From Lachnospiraceae bacterium (GTDB lineage: Bacteria > Bacillota > Clostridia > Lachnospirales > Lachnospiraceae): a DNA stretch of 47,045 bases. The notes under the pieces were generated by a model, which saw nothing but the letters and a program-made list of their open reading frames with translations, searched no databases and was not told where the DNA came from. Positions 27,240-35,528 of this stretch are shown here, piece after piece; within the stretch, counting starts at the first letter, position 1, and every line of letters starts with the position of its first letter. The position numbers and the translations under genes were made by a program. The stretch is taken from positions 1 through 47,045 of the forward strand of contig VSNM01000044.1 in NCBI GenBank assembly GCA_009774245.1, in the 5' to 3' direction.

Positions 27240-28382
27240 CTACACTTTCTCTTCCTCTAATCTCAACATTTCCGCATAGGCTAACAGGAACGGGGCGGTT
27301 CCTTTTGCGTCATCTTTTACGATCGGCTCCGACATATAATATTCATACGTCCCATCCCGCCTTGGATTGTCGTCTGGTCCCAGACCTGCCACAAGACAGA
27401 TTCCGCCAAGGCTCATCTCACCTTCCACTGTCGACAAATAGGTATCGCAGATTCCATTGAAAGCCTTCACGCCATATTTGCTGTACTCCTTCGGAAGATA
27501 GCCCAGCCGCGCCCCCTTCATCAGGCAGTACGCCATGATGGAGCTGCCGCTTGTCTCCAGATAATTCTTCTCCCTGCCTGGAAAATTGGGCACCTGATAC
27601 CACATGCCCTCTGGCGACTGGAATTTCAGCATGGAGTCAATCAAATCCTGATACATTTTCAGCAGATGCCCATAATCAGGATACTCCGTGTCCGCAAGCG
27701 CCAATGTGTCAAGCAGCGCCATCGAAAACCACCCAAGCGCCCGCAGCCAGAAGTTCTGTGAGAGCCCTGTCTCCTTGTCCGCCCAGAACATCAGCCTCTC
27801 TGAGTCATACGCGTGATAGTACAGTCCCGTCGCGGCGTCCTTTTGATTTTTCTCTACATTAAAGAACTGTGTAAAAATATCCTTGTAATTTTTCCTGTCA
27901 TGAAACCGGTTCTCATACTCCATGTAGTAAGGCTGTGCCATATACAGGCCGTCCAGCCAGACCTGATTTGGGTAAATCTTTTTATGCCAGAAATTACCCT
28001 CCTTCGTACGCGGCATCTCAAGAATCTGCTGGTAAATCTTCTCTGTCGCCTTTGCGTATTTTTCCTTGCCCGTCAAGTCATACAGCGTAAACAGATTCTT
28101 GCCCTCGTTGATATTGTCAAGATTCAATTCATCCTTTTTGTAGCCAACAATTGTACCATCTTCCTGAATCCGATGATCTATATATTTCTCCGAAAACTCG
28201 AAATATTTTTTGTTGCCTGTCACTTTGTAGAGCTCGAGCAGCGACATGATCATACAGCCGTCAATATAGTCCCATGAAGCCTTTTTGCCTGCCCGTATTT
28301 TCTCAATATTCCACACAGGCTCATCCAGTGTGCTTTTGTCAATCAGTTCATTTACATATTTTTCTACGATTTCTATTGCCAT
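27240..28382 (-). CDS. Unsaturated rhamnogalacturonyl/uronyl hydrolase (GH105)
   Basis: 380 residues from ATG 28382, 9 nt after AAGGAG. An (alpha/alpha)6 barrel with the GH105 signatures WDYIDGCMIMSLLELY, NQVWLDGLYMAQPYYMEY (with the catalytic Asp) and WLRALGWFSMALLDTL. It hydrolyses the 4,5-unsaturated uronic acid from the non-reducing end of pectin-lyase products. No signal peptide, so cytosolic. In a same-strand series with GH28 and CE8. Confidence 0.93.
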   Translation of the reverse strand: MAIEIVEKYVNELIDKSTLDEPVWNIEKIRAGKKASWDYIDGCMIMSLLELYKVTGNKKYFEFSEKYIDHRIQEDGTIVGYKKDELNLDNINEGKNLFTLYDLTGKEKYAKATEKIYQQILEMPRTKEGNFWHKKIYPNQVWLDGLYMAQPYYMEYENRFHDRKNYKDIFTQFFNVEKNQKDAATGLYYHAYDSERLMFWADKETGLSQNFWLRALGWFSMALLDTLALADTEYPDYGHLLKMYQDLIDSMLKFQSPEGMWYQVPNFPGREKNYLETSGSSIMAYCLMKGARLGYLPKEYSKYGVKAFNGICDTYLSTVEGEMSLGGICLVAGLGPDDNPRRDGTYEYYMSEPIVKDDAKGTAPFLLAYAEMLRLEEEKV

Positions 28383-28428
28383 GCAACACAACTCCTTTTC
28401 ACAAAAAATTCCAATGTATCAATCCGCG

Positions 28429-28617
28429 TCATTTTGCTTTCTTAAATGGTGCGGCAAACAGTACTATCATTATGATAAGGTATATCCCATAGAGCGTATG
28501 TGTAATTATGTTGCTCCACGGAAAGCCTGCTTGTGGATTACTCAGAGCGATGCTGATAAATACAACCGCAATCACCAGCATGAGTGCTGCAATCATTCTT
28601 GAATGTTTTTTCGTCAT
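28429..28617 (-). CDS. Small two-helix membrane protein
   Basis: 62 residues. Two hydrophobic segments (about 8-26 and 37-57) with positive ends (MTKKHSR and PFKKAK). Ribosome binding site AGGTAG is weak, and the gene starts 15 bp after the GH28 stop, so it is probably co-transcribed. No family recognised. Confidence 0.65.
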   Translation of the reverse strand: MTKKHSRMIAALMLVIAVVFISIALSNPQAGFPWSNIITHTLYGIYLIIMIVLFAAPFKKAK

Positions 28618-28632
28618 ATCATTTTCTACCTA

Positions 28633-30186
28633 TCATTGAACAAATCGGTCAATCCCGTCGCTGATCACAACATCACCATTCTGTCCTGTCACCGTAACAT
28701 TTTTCAGCTCCAACGTCTCAATATTCTTTGCGAAAATACCTGTGTTTGTCTGTTTGTCCACCCCGTCCATCATGGCTGGGACGCCCGCCGTCGGATTTTC
28801 CGCAAAGGAGAAAGAAGCATTCTCAAATACCACATGATGAATCTTCTGCTCTGGAAGTCCGTACAGGTAAGATGCCGCCGCATGGCAGTTCGTCGCTTTT
28901 AAATTCTTAAAAAGAAAATCCCCAAGATACGGCGTCCGCTCATCTACCGGGTGAAACTCCTTGGACTGCACATAGTCGGAATGCCCATCTGCGTCGCAGA
29001 AATAAAAGGAGTTCATCACCACCGGCGTCATCACATGATCCATGATAATATTTTCAAATCGAATGCCCGTCACCACAGCGTCCTTGCCGCGCCCGCGTCT
29101 GGTTTTGATGCGGAGTCCGCGGTCTGTGTGCAGGAACAGGCAGTTCTCGACATTGAGATTCTTCACGCCGCCCGCCATCTCGCTTCCGATGGTAATCGAG
29201 CCATGCCCGTCGCGCATGCAGCACTGCCGGATCGTGAGATTCTCAGAGGGCGTCTTGTACTTCGCACCCATGTAAATCTTGCCGGACTTGATCGCAATAC
29301 AGTCATCACCCACCGAGAAATAAACGCCGATAATATCAACATTTTTGCAGGATTCGGGATCTAGTCCGTCCGTGTTTGGTGAATCCTTCGGCCCGAGAAC
29401 CGATATGCCGATAAACCGCAGATCTTCGGAAAAATACGGGTGAATATTCCATGACGGGCTGTTCTTTACAGTGATGCCATGAAGCACAACATTCCTGCAA
29501 TGATTGAGGAAAATCATTCTCGGGCGCCATGCGATGCGCTTCACCTTGGGATTATCCCACCAGTTTTCGCGGCTCGCGCAGCCGTCAATTGTCCCCTGTC
29601 CTGTGATCACGACATTCTCCACGTTGATTCCCGTAATGATTCCGGCAAACATGTCAAGCGGATCGCCCTCCCATGTGCCGAGCAGATATTCTTTGTTCTT
29701 GTCAACACACTCTATTTTGCCTGGGAGAATGGGGAACTTCGTCCTGTCCGTAAACGCGGAGAGCGTTGCGTCCTTCCCAATCTCCAAGACCAGATCGCTC
29801 TTTAGAAAAAGCGGATAAATCTTGTACACACCTGCCGGAATGAAAACCCTTCCGCCCTTCGGGCATGCGTTGATAGCACACTGGATAAAATGTGTGTCGT
29901 CCGTCTCGCCATCGCCTTTTGCACCAAAATCCTTTACATTCAGTGTGACATACTCCTCAGCGGTCGTAACATGGAACGTCTCACTCTCATTTGCCCCGCA
30001 CTTTATTCTGACCTCATATGTGGTCGCTGGTTCCAGACCAAACACTGTCGCCACATTTCGGTCGCTCTTCTCTGCAAGGTTTCCATTCACATAGATCTCA
30101 TGCTCCTGCTCCGATGAAAAGTAGCCGTTTTCCTTGATTTCCACCACAAAGCTTGTGGAAGTTTTGTAAATTACCTCAACGTTCAT
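28633..30186 (-). CDS. Polygalacturonase-type glycoside hydrolase (GH28) with N-terminal FN3-like domain
   Basis: 517 residues from ATG 30186, 5 nt after GGAGG. Residues 1-75 form an FN3-like module (FGLEPATTYEVRIKC). The beta-helix then carries the GH28 active-site set: SPNTDGLD, GDDCIAIKSG, GHGSITIGSE and RGLRIKT. The layout resembles exo-polygalacturonases. No signal peptide, so it should act on imported oligogalacturonides. A 160-nt leader upstream holds a strong hairpin and lies below a cre-type site. Confidence 0.94.
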   Translation of the reverse strand: MNVEVIYKTSTSFVVEIKENGYFSSEQEHEIYVNGNLAEKSDRNVATVFGLEPATTYEVRIKCGANESETFHVTTAEEYVTLNVKDFGAKGDGETDDTHFIQCAINACPKGGRVFIPAGVYKIYPLFLKSDLVLEIGKDATLSAFTDRTKFPILPGKIECVDKNKEYLLGTWEGDPLDMFAGIITGINVENVVITGQGTIDGCASRENWWDNPKVKRIAWRPRMIFLNHCRNVVLHGITVKNSPSWNIHPYFSEDLRFIGISVLGPKDSPNTDGLDPESCKNVDIIGVYFSVGDDCIAIKSGKIYMGAKYKTPSENLTIRQCCMRDGHGSITIGSEMAGGVKNLNVENCLFLHTDRGLRIKTRRGRGKDAVVTGIRFENIIMDHVMTPVVMNSFYFCDADGHSDYVQSKEFHPVDERTPYLGDFLFKNLKATNCHAAASYLYGLPEQKIHHVVFENASFSFAENPTAGVPAMMDGVDKQTNTGIFAKNIETLELKNVTVTGQNGDVVISDGIDRFVQ

Positions 30187-30271
30187 CATTTCCTCCATTC
30201 TATCAGAAATAAACCATGGTATATATCAATAGTTTGCACTGCGCTGTTGTAATACCAGTTCCCTTACTAAT

Positions 30272-30301
30272 CGAGTGGGGAAGAGCCACCTTCCCCACTC
30301 G
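30272..30301 (-). promoter_or_regulatory. Perfect 12-bp hairpin in the GH28 leader
   Basis: Arms CGAGTGGGGAAG (30272-30283) and CTTCCCCACTCG (30290-30301) with a 6-nt loop, about 85 bp before the GH28 start and with no following T run. Possible mRNA stability or regulatory element. Confidence 0.6.
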
Positions 30302-30411
30302 CCACGCGCCCCACCTTTGCGGCTTATTTCCTCTGTATGGGGCTGCGCATATAAGACTATCCCTACTTCTTAATATAGGATAGCATAAATAAATCAGAAT
30401 TTCCAGCAAAA

Positions 30412-30427
30412 ATGTAAGCGTTTACAT
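30412..30427. promoter_or_regulatory. cre-type (CcpA/LacI-family) operator
   Basis: The 16-bp sequence ATGTAAGCGTTTACAT fits the catabolite-responsive element consensus at every defined position. It lies 225 bp upstream of GH28 and 132 bp after the debranching enzyme stop. On the minus strand TTGCTG followed at 16 bp by TATGCT is a possible promoter just downstream. Confidence 0.75.
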
Positions 30428-30559
30428 TTCTTTTACATTTTATGATCTCTTCCTTTAGATGCGGCTTATCAAGCAGCATCAGCGGATAGTCATACATGAT
30501 GTACTGCGCTCACTTTCGCTGCCTTGACTTCCTCTTTCGAAGCATATAGAATCTGATTC

Positions 30560-32647
30560 TTATTTCGCCTTTTCATAGTCATACACTGCCCGCAAAAGCT
30601 CAGTAACGCTCCATGCCTGCGCAAAGCACCCTCTTGACACCGTTGGCGTATCACCGTCATAAATCTCAGCGATCTGTCCGACGCAGCCTTCCCTGAGCCA
30701 GCCTGCAAGCGCCTCAAAGCCCCGCGCCAGTTCCGTCCTGATACGCTCTCTTTCATCGCTGTCCGCGCACTTATTGGCATATTTGATGCACGCCCTGTAG
30801 TATGCACCCAATGGAAATGCCCACACAGTCCCCTGATGATAAGCTCTGTCGCGCTCCTCCATCGGTCCGATATAGATGCTGTGGAAATTCGGATCGTCCT
30901 TTGCCAACGTCCGCAGGCCGACTGTCGTGTATAGTTCGTTCCTGACTTTATTGATTACCAGAATCTCTTTTTCCGCAGGCAGCATGGTAAACGGCATCGT
31001 CAATGCCCAGATCTGGTTGCACCGTATCTGATTCTCGTCCGCTTTTCCCGACAGGACATCCTTTAGGCACTGTTCCTTTTCATTCCAGAATTTCTCCTGA
31101 AAAGATGTCTTCACCTGTGCCGCGAGCTCCTGATATGTCCTGTCCTTTGTCAGCTCATACATAATGATCAGCGCACTGTACCAGTAAGCATTGATCTCCA
31201 CTGGCTTTCCATGTCTTGGCGTTGGCAGAAAATCGCCCACGCGCACGTCCATCCACGTGAGCTGCTCGAGGTCTGCGCCTGCCATAATCAGACCATCGCT
31301 GTCCATTTTAATATGAAAATCCGTACCGTTTCTGTAAGCGTTAATAATCTGCTCTAAGACAGGAAGAATCTCGTTCCTAAATGCCGTATCCCCGGAGTAC
31401 TCCATATACTCATACACCGCGTTTACAAAAAGCAGCGGCGCGTCAGCCGAATTGTACATTGGATTCTCACCGCCCTCTGGAAACAGATTTGGCAGCAGCC
31501 CGTTTTTCACATATTTTGCAAAAGTCCTCAAAATGCTCTTACATTCCTCAAAGCGCCCCGTCACCATCGTGGCTCCGGCGAGTGATATCATCGTGTCGCG
31601 CCCCCAGTCCTCAAAAAACGGATATCCCGCTATGATACTCCTGCCATTGGTCGATTCGCGTCTCACAACATACGCATCTGCACTCAGCACAAACTGCTGC
31701 CCAAGCTCCGAGGACACATTTGCCTGTTTCAGCAGCTGTTCTTTCCGCTCTTTATTCTGCCGCTCAATCTGCCTGTAAAGCTCCCTCGCATTAGCCCCCT
31801 CACAACATTTTGTACCAAAAATGACATATATGTCACTTTTTGACGGGATCTGTTCTTTGATCGAACAAATGCTAAATGCATTGCCGTATGCAACACGCCC
31901 GTCACGCTCATCCTGTGAGAAATACATCTCCCCAAACAAACAAGGCTGCTGTGCATTCAGCCCTGCATTTGCCATAAGATACAACCGGCTGCCATTTCCG
32001 GTAACACAGTATGCTTTGTCTGGCCGCCCTGCCCCTTCATTTGTGTTGCACATACCTTCCCCATATACATCATCCTGCATATGCTCTTTGCGCGCATCCT
32101 CATCACCTGCCACTTCCCCGCATGACTCCAGCTTATATGCATCTAAGTCCTGTGAGGCGTCAAAGTCCTCCTTTTTTGATGTAAAACGCAGCAGCGGCAT
32201 CAGCTCCAGTGTCACGCTCTTCCCTGCCGGATTGTCCACCTCATACCTTACAGCCACGGTGTTCTCATCATACGCCATCAACAGATGTTTCGTAACCGTC
32301 ACCCCGTCCACACAAAACGTCCATGCGGGCGCACTGGTGTCAAAATCGTCATAGACAAACTTTTCCAGATAACGAAATCCCTCATAATCCGCCCCGGATT
32401 TCATGCGCTGCGAAGTCAGTATATGCGCCTGACCATCAATCACCAGTTTTTCAAAAATTTTTGTCACCAGATGCATTCTGACATTTGGCGCTTTCTTTAC
32501 CGACATCAGAAGCGCCTGGTCGCCTCTTGCCGCTGCGCCTATGAGCGACAGACCGCTGTATCCGCCCAGCCCGTTTGTGAGCAGATAGCAGTCCTTCTCC
32601 CCTTCCGCTATGGTTGTCCAGTTCCTTTTGTCAAATTCAAATCTCAT
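30560..32647 (-). CDS. Glycogen debranching-type amylo-alpha-1,6-glucosidase
   Basis: 695 residues from ATG 32647 after AGGAGG. N-terminal beta-sandwich region (WTTIAEGEKDCYLLTNGLGGYSG, typical of bacterial GDE N-domains) followed by an (alpha/alpha)6 catalytic domain with AGYPFFEDWGRDTMISLAG, LFPEGG and WMDVRVGDFLPTPRHGKPVEINAYWYSAL. It trims alpha-1,6 branches of glycogen or similar glucans. No direct link to pectin; co-orientation with the pectin genes could be chance. Residues about 195-225 hold a variable acidic insertion (EVAGDEDARKEHMQDD). Confidence 0.92.
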   Translation of the reverse strand: MRFEFDKRNWTTIAEGEKDCYLLTNGLGGYSGLSLIGAAARGDQALLMSVKKAPNVRMHLVTKIFEKLVIDGQAHILTSQRMKSGADYEGFRYLEKFVYDDFDTSAPAWTFCVDGVTVTKHLLMAYDENTVAVRYEVDNPAGKSVTLELMPLLRFTSKKEDFDASQDLDAYKLESCGEVAGDEDARKEHMQDDVYGEGMCNTNEGAGRPDKAYCVTGNGSRLYLMANAGLNAQQPCLFGEMYFSQDERDGRVAYGNAFSICSIKEQIPSKSDIYVIFGTKCCEGANARELYRQIERQNKERKEQLLKQANVSSELGQQFVLSADAYVVRRESTNGRSIIAGYPFFEDWGRDTMISLAGATMVTGRFEECKSILRTFAKYVKNGLLPNLFPEGGENPMYNSADAPLLFVNAVYEYMEYSGDTAFRNEILPVLEQIINAYRNGTDFHIKMDSDGLIMAGADLEQLTWMDVRVGDFLPTPRHGKPVEINAYWYSALIIMYELTKDRTYQELAAQVKTSFQEKFWNEKEQCLKDVLSGKADENQIRCNQIWALTMPFTMLPAEKEILVINKVRNELYTTVGLRTLAKDDPNFHSIYIGPMEERDRAYHQGTVWAFPLGAYYRACIKYANKCADSDERERIRTELARGFEALAGWLREGCVGQIAEIYDGDTPTVSRGCFAQAWSVTELLRAVYDYEKAK

Positions 32648-32836
32648 AGAATCCCTCCTGATCTTAACAATCCTACCGTCCGTTTCCCGATGAAATCGCT
32701 GTATGACAGCCTTGTTTGTCACATATTTCCATATGAAACAGCATACCATATTCTGCGCCTTGTTACAATTCACACACGATTATTATTTTTTCAAATCTAA
32801 GGAGTTGCTGTGAAAACGATACTGAGAAATTTTTTC

Positions 32837-32865
32837 TTGAACTAATTTTCCGTTTGTGATATATT
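32837..32865 (+). promoter_or_regulatory. Promoter of the small membrane protein gene at 32963
   Basis: TTGAAC (32837-32842), a 17-bp spacer and TATATT (32860-32865). The rest of the 315-bp gap 32648-32962 shows no gene. Confidence 0.6.
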
Positions 32866-32962
32866 ACATACATCTGTATTATCTTGCCGGAATTAATCAC
32901 CAGATTTCCGCAAGCTGTCCAGACGCCGTATCATCAGAAAATCAGCCGAAAGGAAGGCGCCT

Positions 32963-33385
32963 ATGCGAAAAATCGTACATAGCAGACTGCTTTGCATTTT
33001 AATAATGGTATCTGTACTTGTACTGGGAATTTACTGTGAAGATGTTCACTCAGATTCCTCTTTTTCGCGTGCTGCTGATACAATCAGCACATTCTCACTG
33101 CAGGCCGCGGACAATCTGGCCGACATACATATTTATTGTGAGAAAAGCCCGCTGCGTCTGATCGAGGAATTCATTTTCTCCAGACAGACTGCCCGTGACA
33201 CGGCTGTTATTCGGTTCAGCCAGTGCCTGATTGCTGTCCTGCTGATGGTTGGCGCGTATCTGTTATCTCTTTCTTTCCAATATTCTGCCCTGTGCATTGC
33301 CGGATACGACAATCAGTACAGCCGCAGGACTTTGGATTACATTCACCACCATGATGGTAAAAAATCCCACAATCTGTTCAACTAA
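32963..33385 (+). CDS. Hypothetical membrane protein
   Basis: 140 residues, ATG after GGAAGG. Hydrophobic segments at about 7-24 and 84-104 flank a polar, Ser/Asp-rich loop of 60 residues (EDVHSDSSFSRAADTISTFS), which would lie outside. C-terminus His-rich (DYIHHHDGKKSHN). No family recognised. First of three small membrane genes before the antiporter. Confidence 0.72.
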   Translation: MRKIVHSRLLCILIMVSVLVLGIYCEDVHSDSSFSRAADTISTFSLQAADNLADIHIYCEKSPLRLIEEFIFSRQTARDTAVIRFSQCLIAVLLMVGAYLLSLSFQYSALCIAGYDNQYSRRTLDYIHHHDGKKSHNLFN

Positions 33386-33400
33386 ACGGCACAGCCGAAA

Positions 33401-33431
33401 ACGCTCTTATCACTGTGAAAGCGTCTTTTTT
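33401..33431 (+). terminator. Weak hairpin with T run between two small membrane genes
   Basis: ACGCT (33401-33405) and AGCGT (33420-33424) with a partly paired 14-nt loop, followed by CTTTTTT. May be a terminator or attenuator. Confidence 0.4.
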
Positions 33432-33464
33432 GCGTGCCATGCAATCAGATTGGAGGTTTTTATC

Positions 33465-33605
33465 ATGGAAAATATCATATTTGGCATTATGGTTCTCATC
33501 GCTGTCGGTGCAGGCATTGTTACCTGCATTTACGAGGTCGGGGGCTCCTCCCGCGCCAATGCCGGCGAGCAAACCAGTACTGAACAGAACAATCAAAATG
33601 AATAA
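33465..33605 (+). CDS. Small single-span membrane protein
   Basis: 46 residues, ATG after GGAGG (11-nt AT-rich spacer). One hydrophobic segment (IIFGIMVLIAVGAGIVTCIY) and a polar tail rich in Ser, Thr, Gln and Asn. The start region GGAGGTTTTTATCATG is identical to that of the next small gene. Confidence 0.68.
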   Translation: MENIIFGIMVLIAVGAGIVTCIYEVGGSSRANAGEQTSTEQNNQNE

Positions 33606-33626
33606 CAGATAACGGAGGTTTTTATC

Positions 33627-33770
33627 ATGAATATATTAATGTGGATTTTAATTTTTGTCGGCGGCGCAACTGGCGCTGTCTCAACCCTTTACATCATCGT
33701 ATCCCTTTTTGCGGTCTTAATCTATAAAATATACCGCAAGATCGTATACCATGCTTCCTTGTATGATTAA
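33627..33770 (+). CDS. Small membrane protein ahead of the antiporter
   Basis: 47 residues, starting MNILMWILIFVGGATGAVST, too short for most gene callers but with a good GGAGG. Two closely spaced hydrophobic stretches and a basic C-terminus (YKIYRKIVYHASLYD). It ends 81 bp before the antiporter, so it may be an accessory peptide of it, by analogy with KdpF-like small subunits (inference). Confidence 0.65.
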   Translation: MNILMWILIFVGGATGAVSTLYIIVSLFAVLIYKIYRKIVYHASLYD

Positions 33771-33851
33771 CACTTGCATATTCCGCCGGAAAAAGTTAGT
33801 ATTATAGTTAGAAGGAATCGGAGAATGGACACATAAAAAGGGGATGGATTT

Positions 33852-35444
33852 ATGACGATTGTATTGCTGCTTGTGGCTGCCGTGATACTGCTCTGCGTAC
33901 TGGCGGAAAAATTTTCTGGAAAGTTTGGCATGCCCGCTTTGATTTTATTTATGTTTATCGGTATGTTGTTTGGAAGCGATGGTTTCTTCAAGATTCCGTT
34001 CAACGACTATAAGCTTGCAGAAAATGTCTGTTCGATTGCACTGCTGTTCATCATGTTTTACGGCGGTTTCAACTTAAAATGGGAACTTGCAAAAGATGTG
34101 GCAGTGCGGTCTGTCCTCCTCTCCACGCTCGGAGTGGCTGTCACCGCAGTCGTCACCGCCCTATTTGTCCGACTGGTATTGGGATACACATGGCCGGAAA
34201 GTTTTCTGGTAGGTGCGGTGCTTGGCTCTACCGATGCCGCAAGCGTGTTCGCTATCCTGCGCCAGAAAAAGCTGAACCTGAAAGACGGCACAGCCTCCCT
34301 TCTGGAGTTGGAAAGTGGAAGTAATGACCCGATGGCATATATGCTCACCTTCATTGCACTGGGAATCATCTTCTCCGGAGAATCAGAACATATCGTGCTG
34401 CGAATCTTCCTACAGCTAGTAGTCGGTTCCATGGTCGGCGTCGCTCTCGCCATGCTGACAATACGGCTCATGACCAAGACTGACCTGGTCTCTGACGGAT
34501 TGGACACAATCTTTATGATCGCAATGGTTCTGATCTGTTATGGCCTGTCACAGCTTCTTGGCGGAAACGCTTATCTGAGCGTGTACATCATGGGCGTCAT
34601 CATCGGAAACAGTCCGATCAAAAATAAGGCGACGCTGATTCCGTTTTTTGACGGCGTAACCTCGCTCGCTCAGATACTGATATTCTTCCTGTTGGGACTT
34701 TTGACCATACCGCATCAGATGTCAGATGTAATTTTTACGGCGATCGTTGTCACCTTGATTCTCACCGTGATCGCAAGACCAGTCGCAGTGTTTTTACTAT
34801 TGAAACCTTTTCATTGTTCCACCAGGCAGTGCCTTCTGGTATCGTGGGCCGGGCTGCGGGGGGCTTCCTCCTCCGTGTTTGCCATTATGGCTGTTGCCGG
34901 AGGCGTCATCATGCCGCACAACCTGTTTCATATCGTATTTATGGTATCGCTGTTCTCTGCCGCAATCCAGGGTACGCTGCTGCCGAGAGTTGCCGAAAAA
35001 CTGGATATGATCGATGAGGCGGCCGATGTGCGGAAAACCTTCAACGATTACCAGGAGGACTCTTCCATCACCCTGATCCGTATGTACATACCAAAAGGTC
35101 ACAACTGGGAAAATAAACTGGTCAAGGAGGTCAATTTCCCGACCGGTTCCCTTGCCCTTATGATCAAGCGCAACCATGAAACGATCATTACGAAAGGCAA
35201 TACCCTGATTTTGGCAGGCGACAGCATTATCCTGAGCGCTCCTGCCTACAATCCGAGCGGCAATGAACTGCTCGATGAGATCTTCATTGACCGGTACCAT
35301 CCCTGGTGCAACCGCACGATCGCAGATCTGAAACTGGCGCCAGATGAACTGATTGCCATGATCATGCGCGGGGAAGAATCCCTGATACCCGATGGGAAAA
35401 CGAGAATATTAGAAGGCGATAAAGTGGTGACCTACCGTGAGTAG
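33852..35444 (+). CDS. CPA1-type cation/proton antiporter with C-terminal TrkA-C-like region
   Basis: 530 residues, ATG after GGGGATGG. About twelve membrane segments in residues 1-390; LGSTDAASVFAIL and ESGSNDPMAYMLT hold the conserved Asp residues of NhaP/CPA1 ion exchange. Residues 400-530 are a soluble part with a TrkA-C/RCK-C-like pattern (FPTGSLALMIKRNHETIITKG), which in K+/H+ antiporters senses nucleotides. Potassium/proton exchange is likely; sodium is not excluded. It ends in its own terminator. Confidence 0.93.
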   Translation: MTIVLLLVAAVILLCVLAEKFSGKFGMPALILFMFIGMLFGSDGFFKIPFNDYKLAENVCSIALLFIMFYGGFNLKWELAKDVAVRSVLLSTLGVAVTAVVTALFVRLVLGYTWPESFLVGAVLGSTDAASVFAILRQKKLNLKDGTASLLELESGSNDPMAYMLTFIALGIIFSGESEHIVLRIFLQLVVGSMVGVALAMLTIRLMTKTDLVSDGLDTIFMIAMVLICYGLSQLLGGNAYLSVYIMGVIIGNSPIKNKATLIPFFDGVTSLAQILIFFLLGLLTIPHQMSDVIFTAIVVTLILTVIARPVAVFLLLKPFHCSTRQCLLVSWAGLRGASSSVFAIMAVAGGVIMPHNLFHIVFMVSLFSAAIQGTLLPRVAEKLDMIDEAADVRKTFNDYQEDSSITLIRMYIPKGHNWENKLVKEVNFPTGSLALMIKRNHETIITKGNTLILAGDSIILSAPAYNPSGNELLDEIFIDRYHPWCNRTIADLKLAPDELIAMIMRGEESLIPDGKTRILEGDKVVTYRE

Positions 35445-35463
35445 GCACCACTTTATCCTTTTT
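35419..35463 (+). terminator. Terminator overlapping the antiporter stop codon
   Basis: ATAAAGTGGTG (35419-35429) pairs with CACCACTTTAT (35446-35456), followed by CCTTTTT. Confidence 0.85.
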
Positions 35464-35528
35464 ATGCACACGGAATTCCAAAAGAAATATGTCAGCTGGA
35501 GCTGACGGACGTCCGGCGCGCAAATAAC

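Noticed and set aside
30360..30500. 44-codon minus-strand frame MYDYPLMLLDKPHLKEE...
   Set aside because: Looks partly protein-like but has no ribosome binding site and spans the cre site and presumed GH28 promoter; mentioned only in a finding.
33378..33596. Minus-strand 72-codon frame
   Set aside because: Antisense to the small membrane gene at 33465, without a ribosome binding site.
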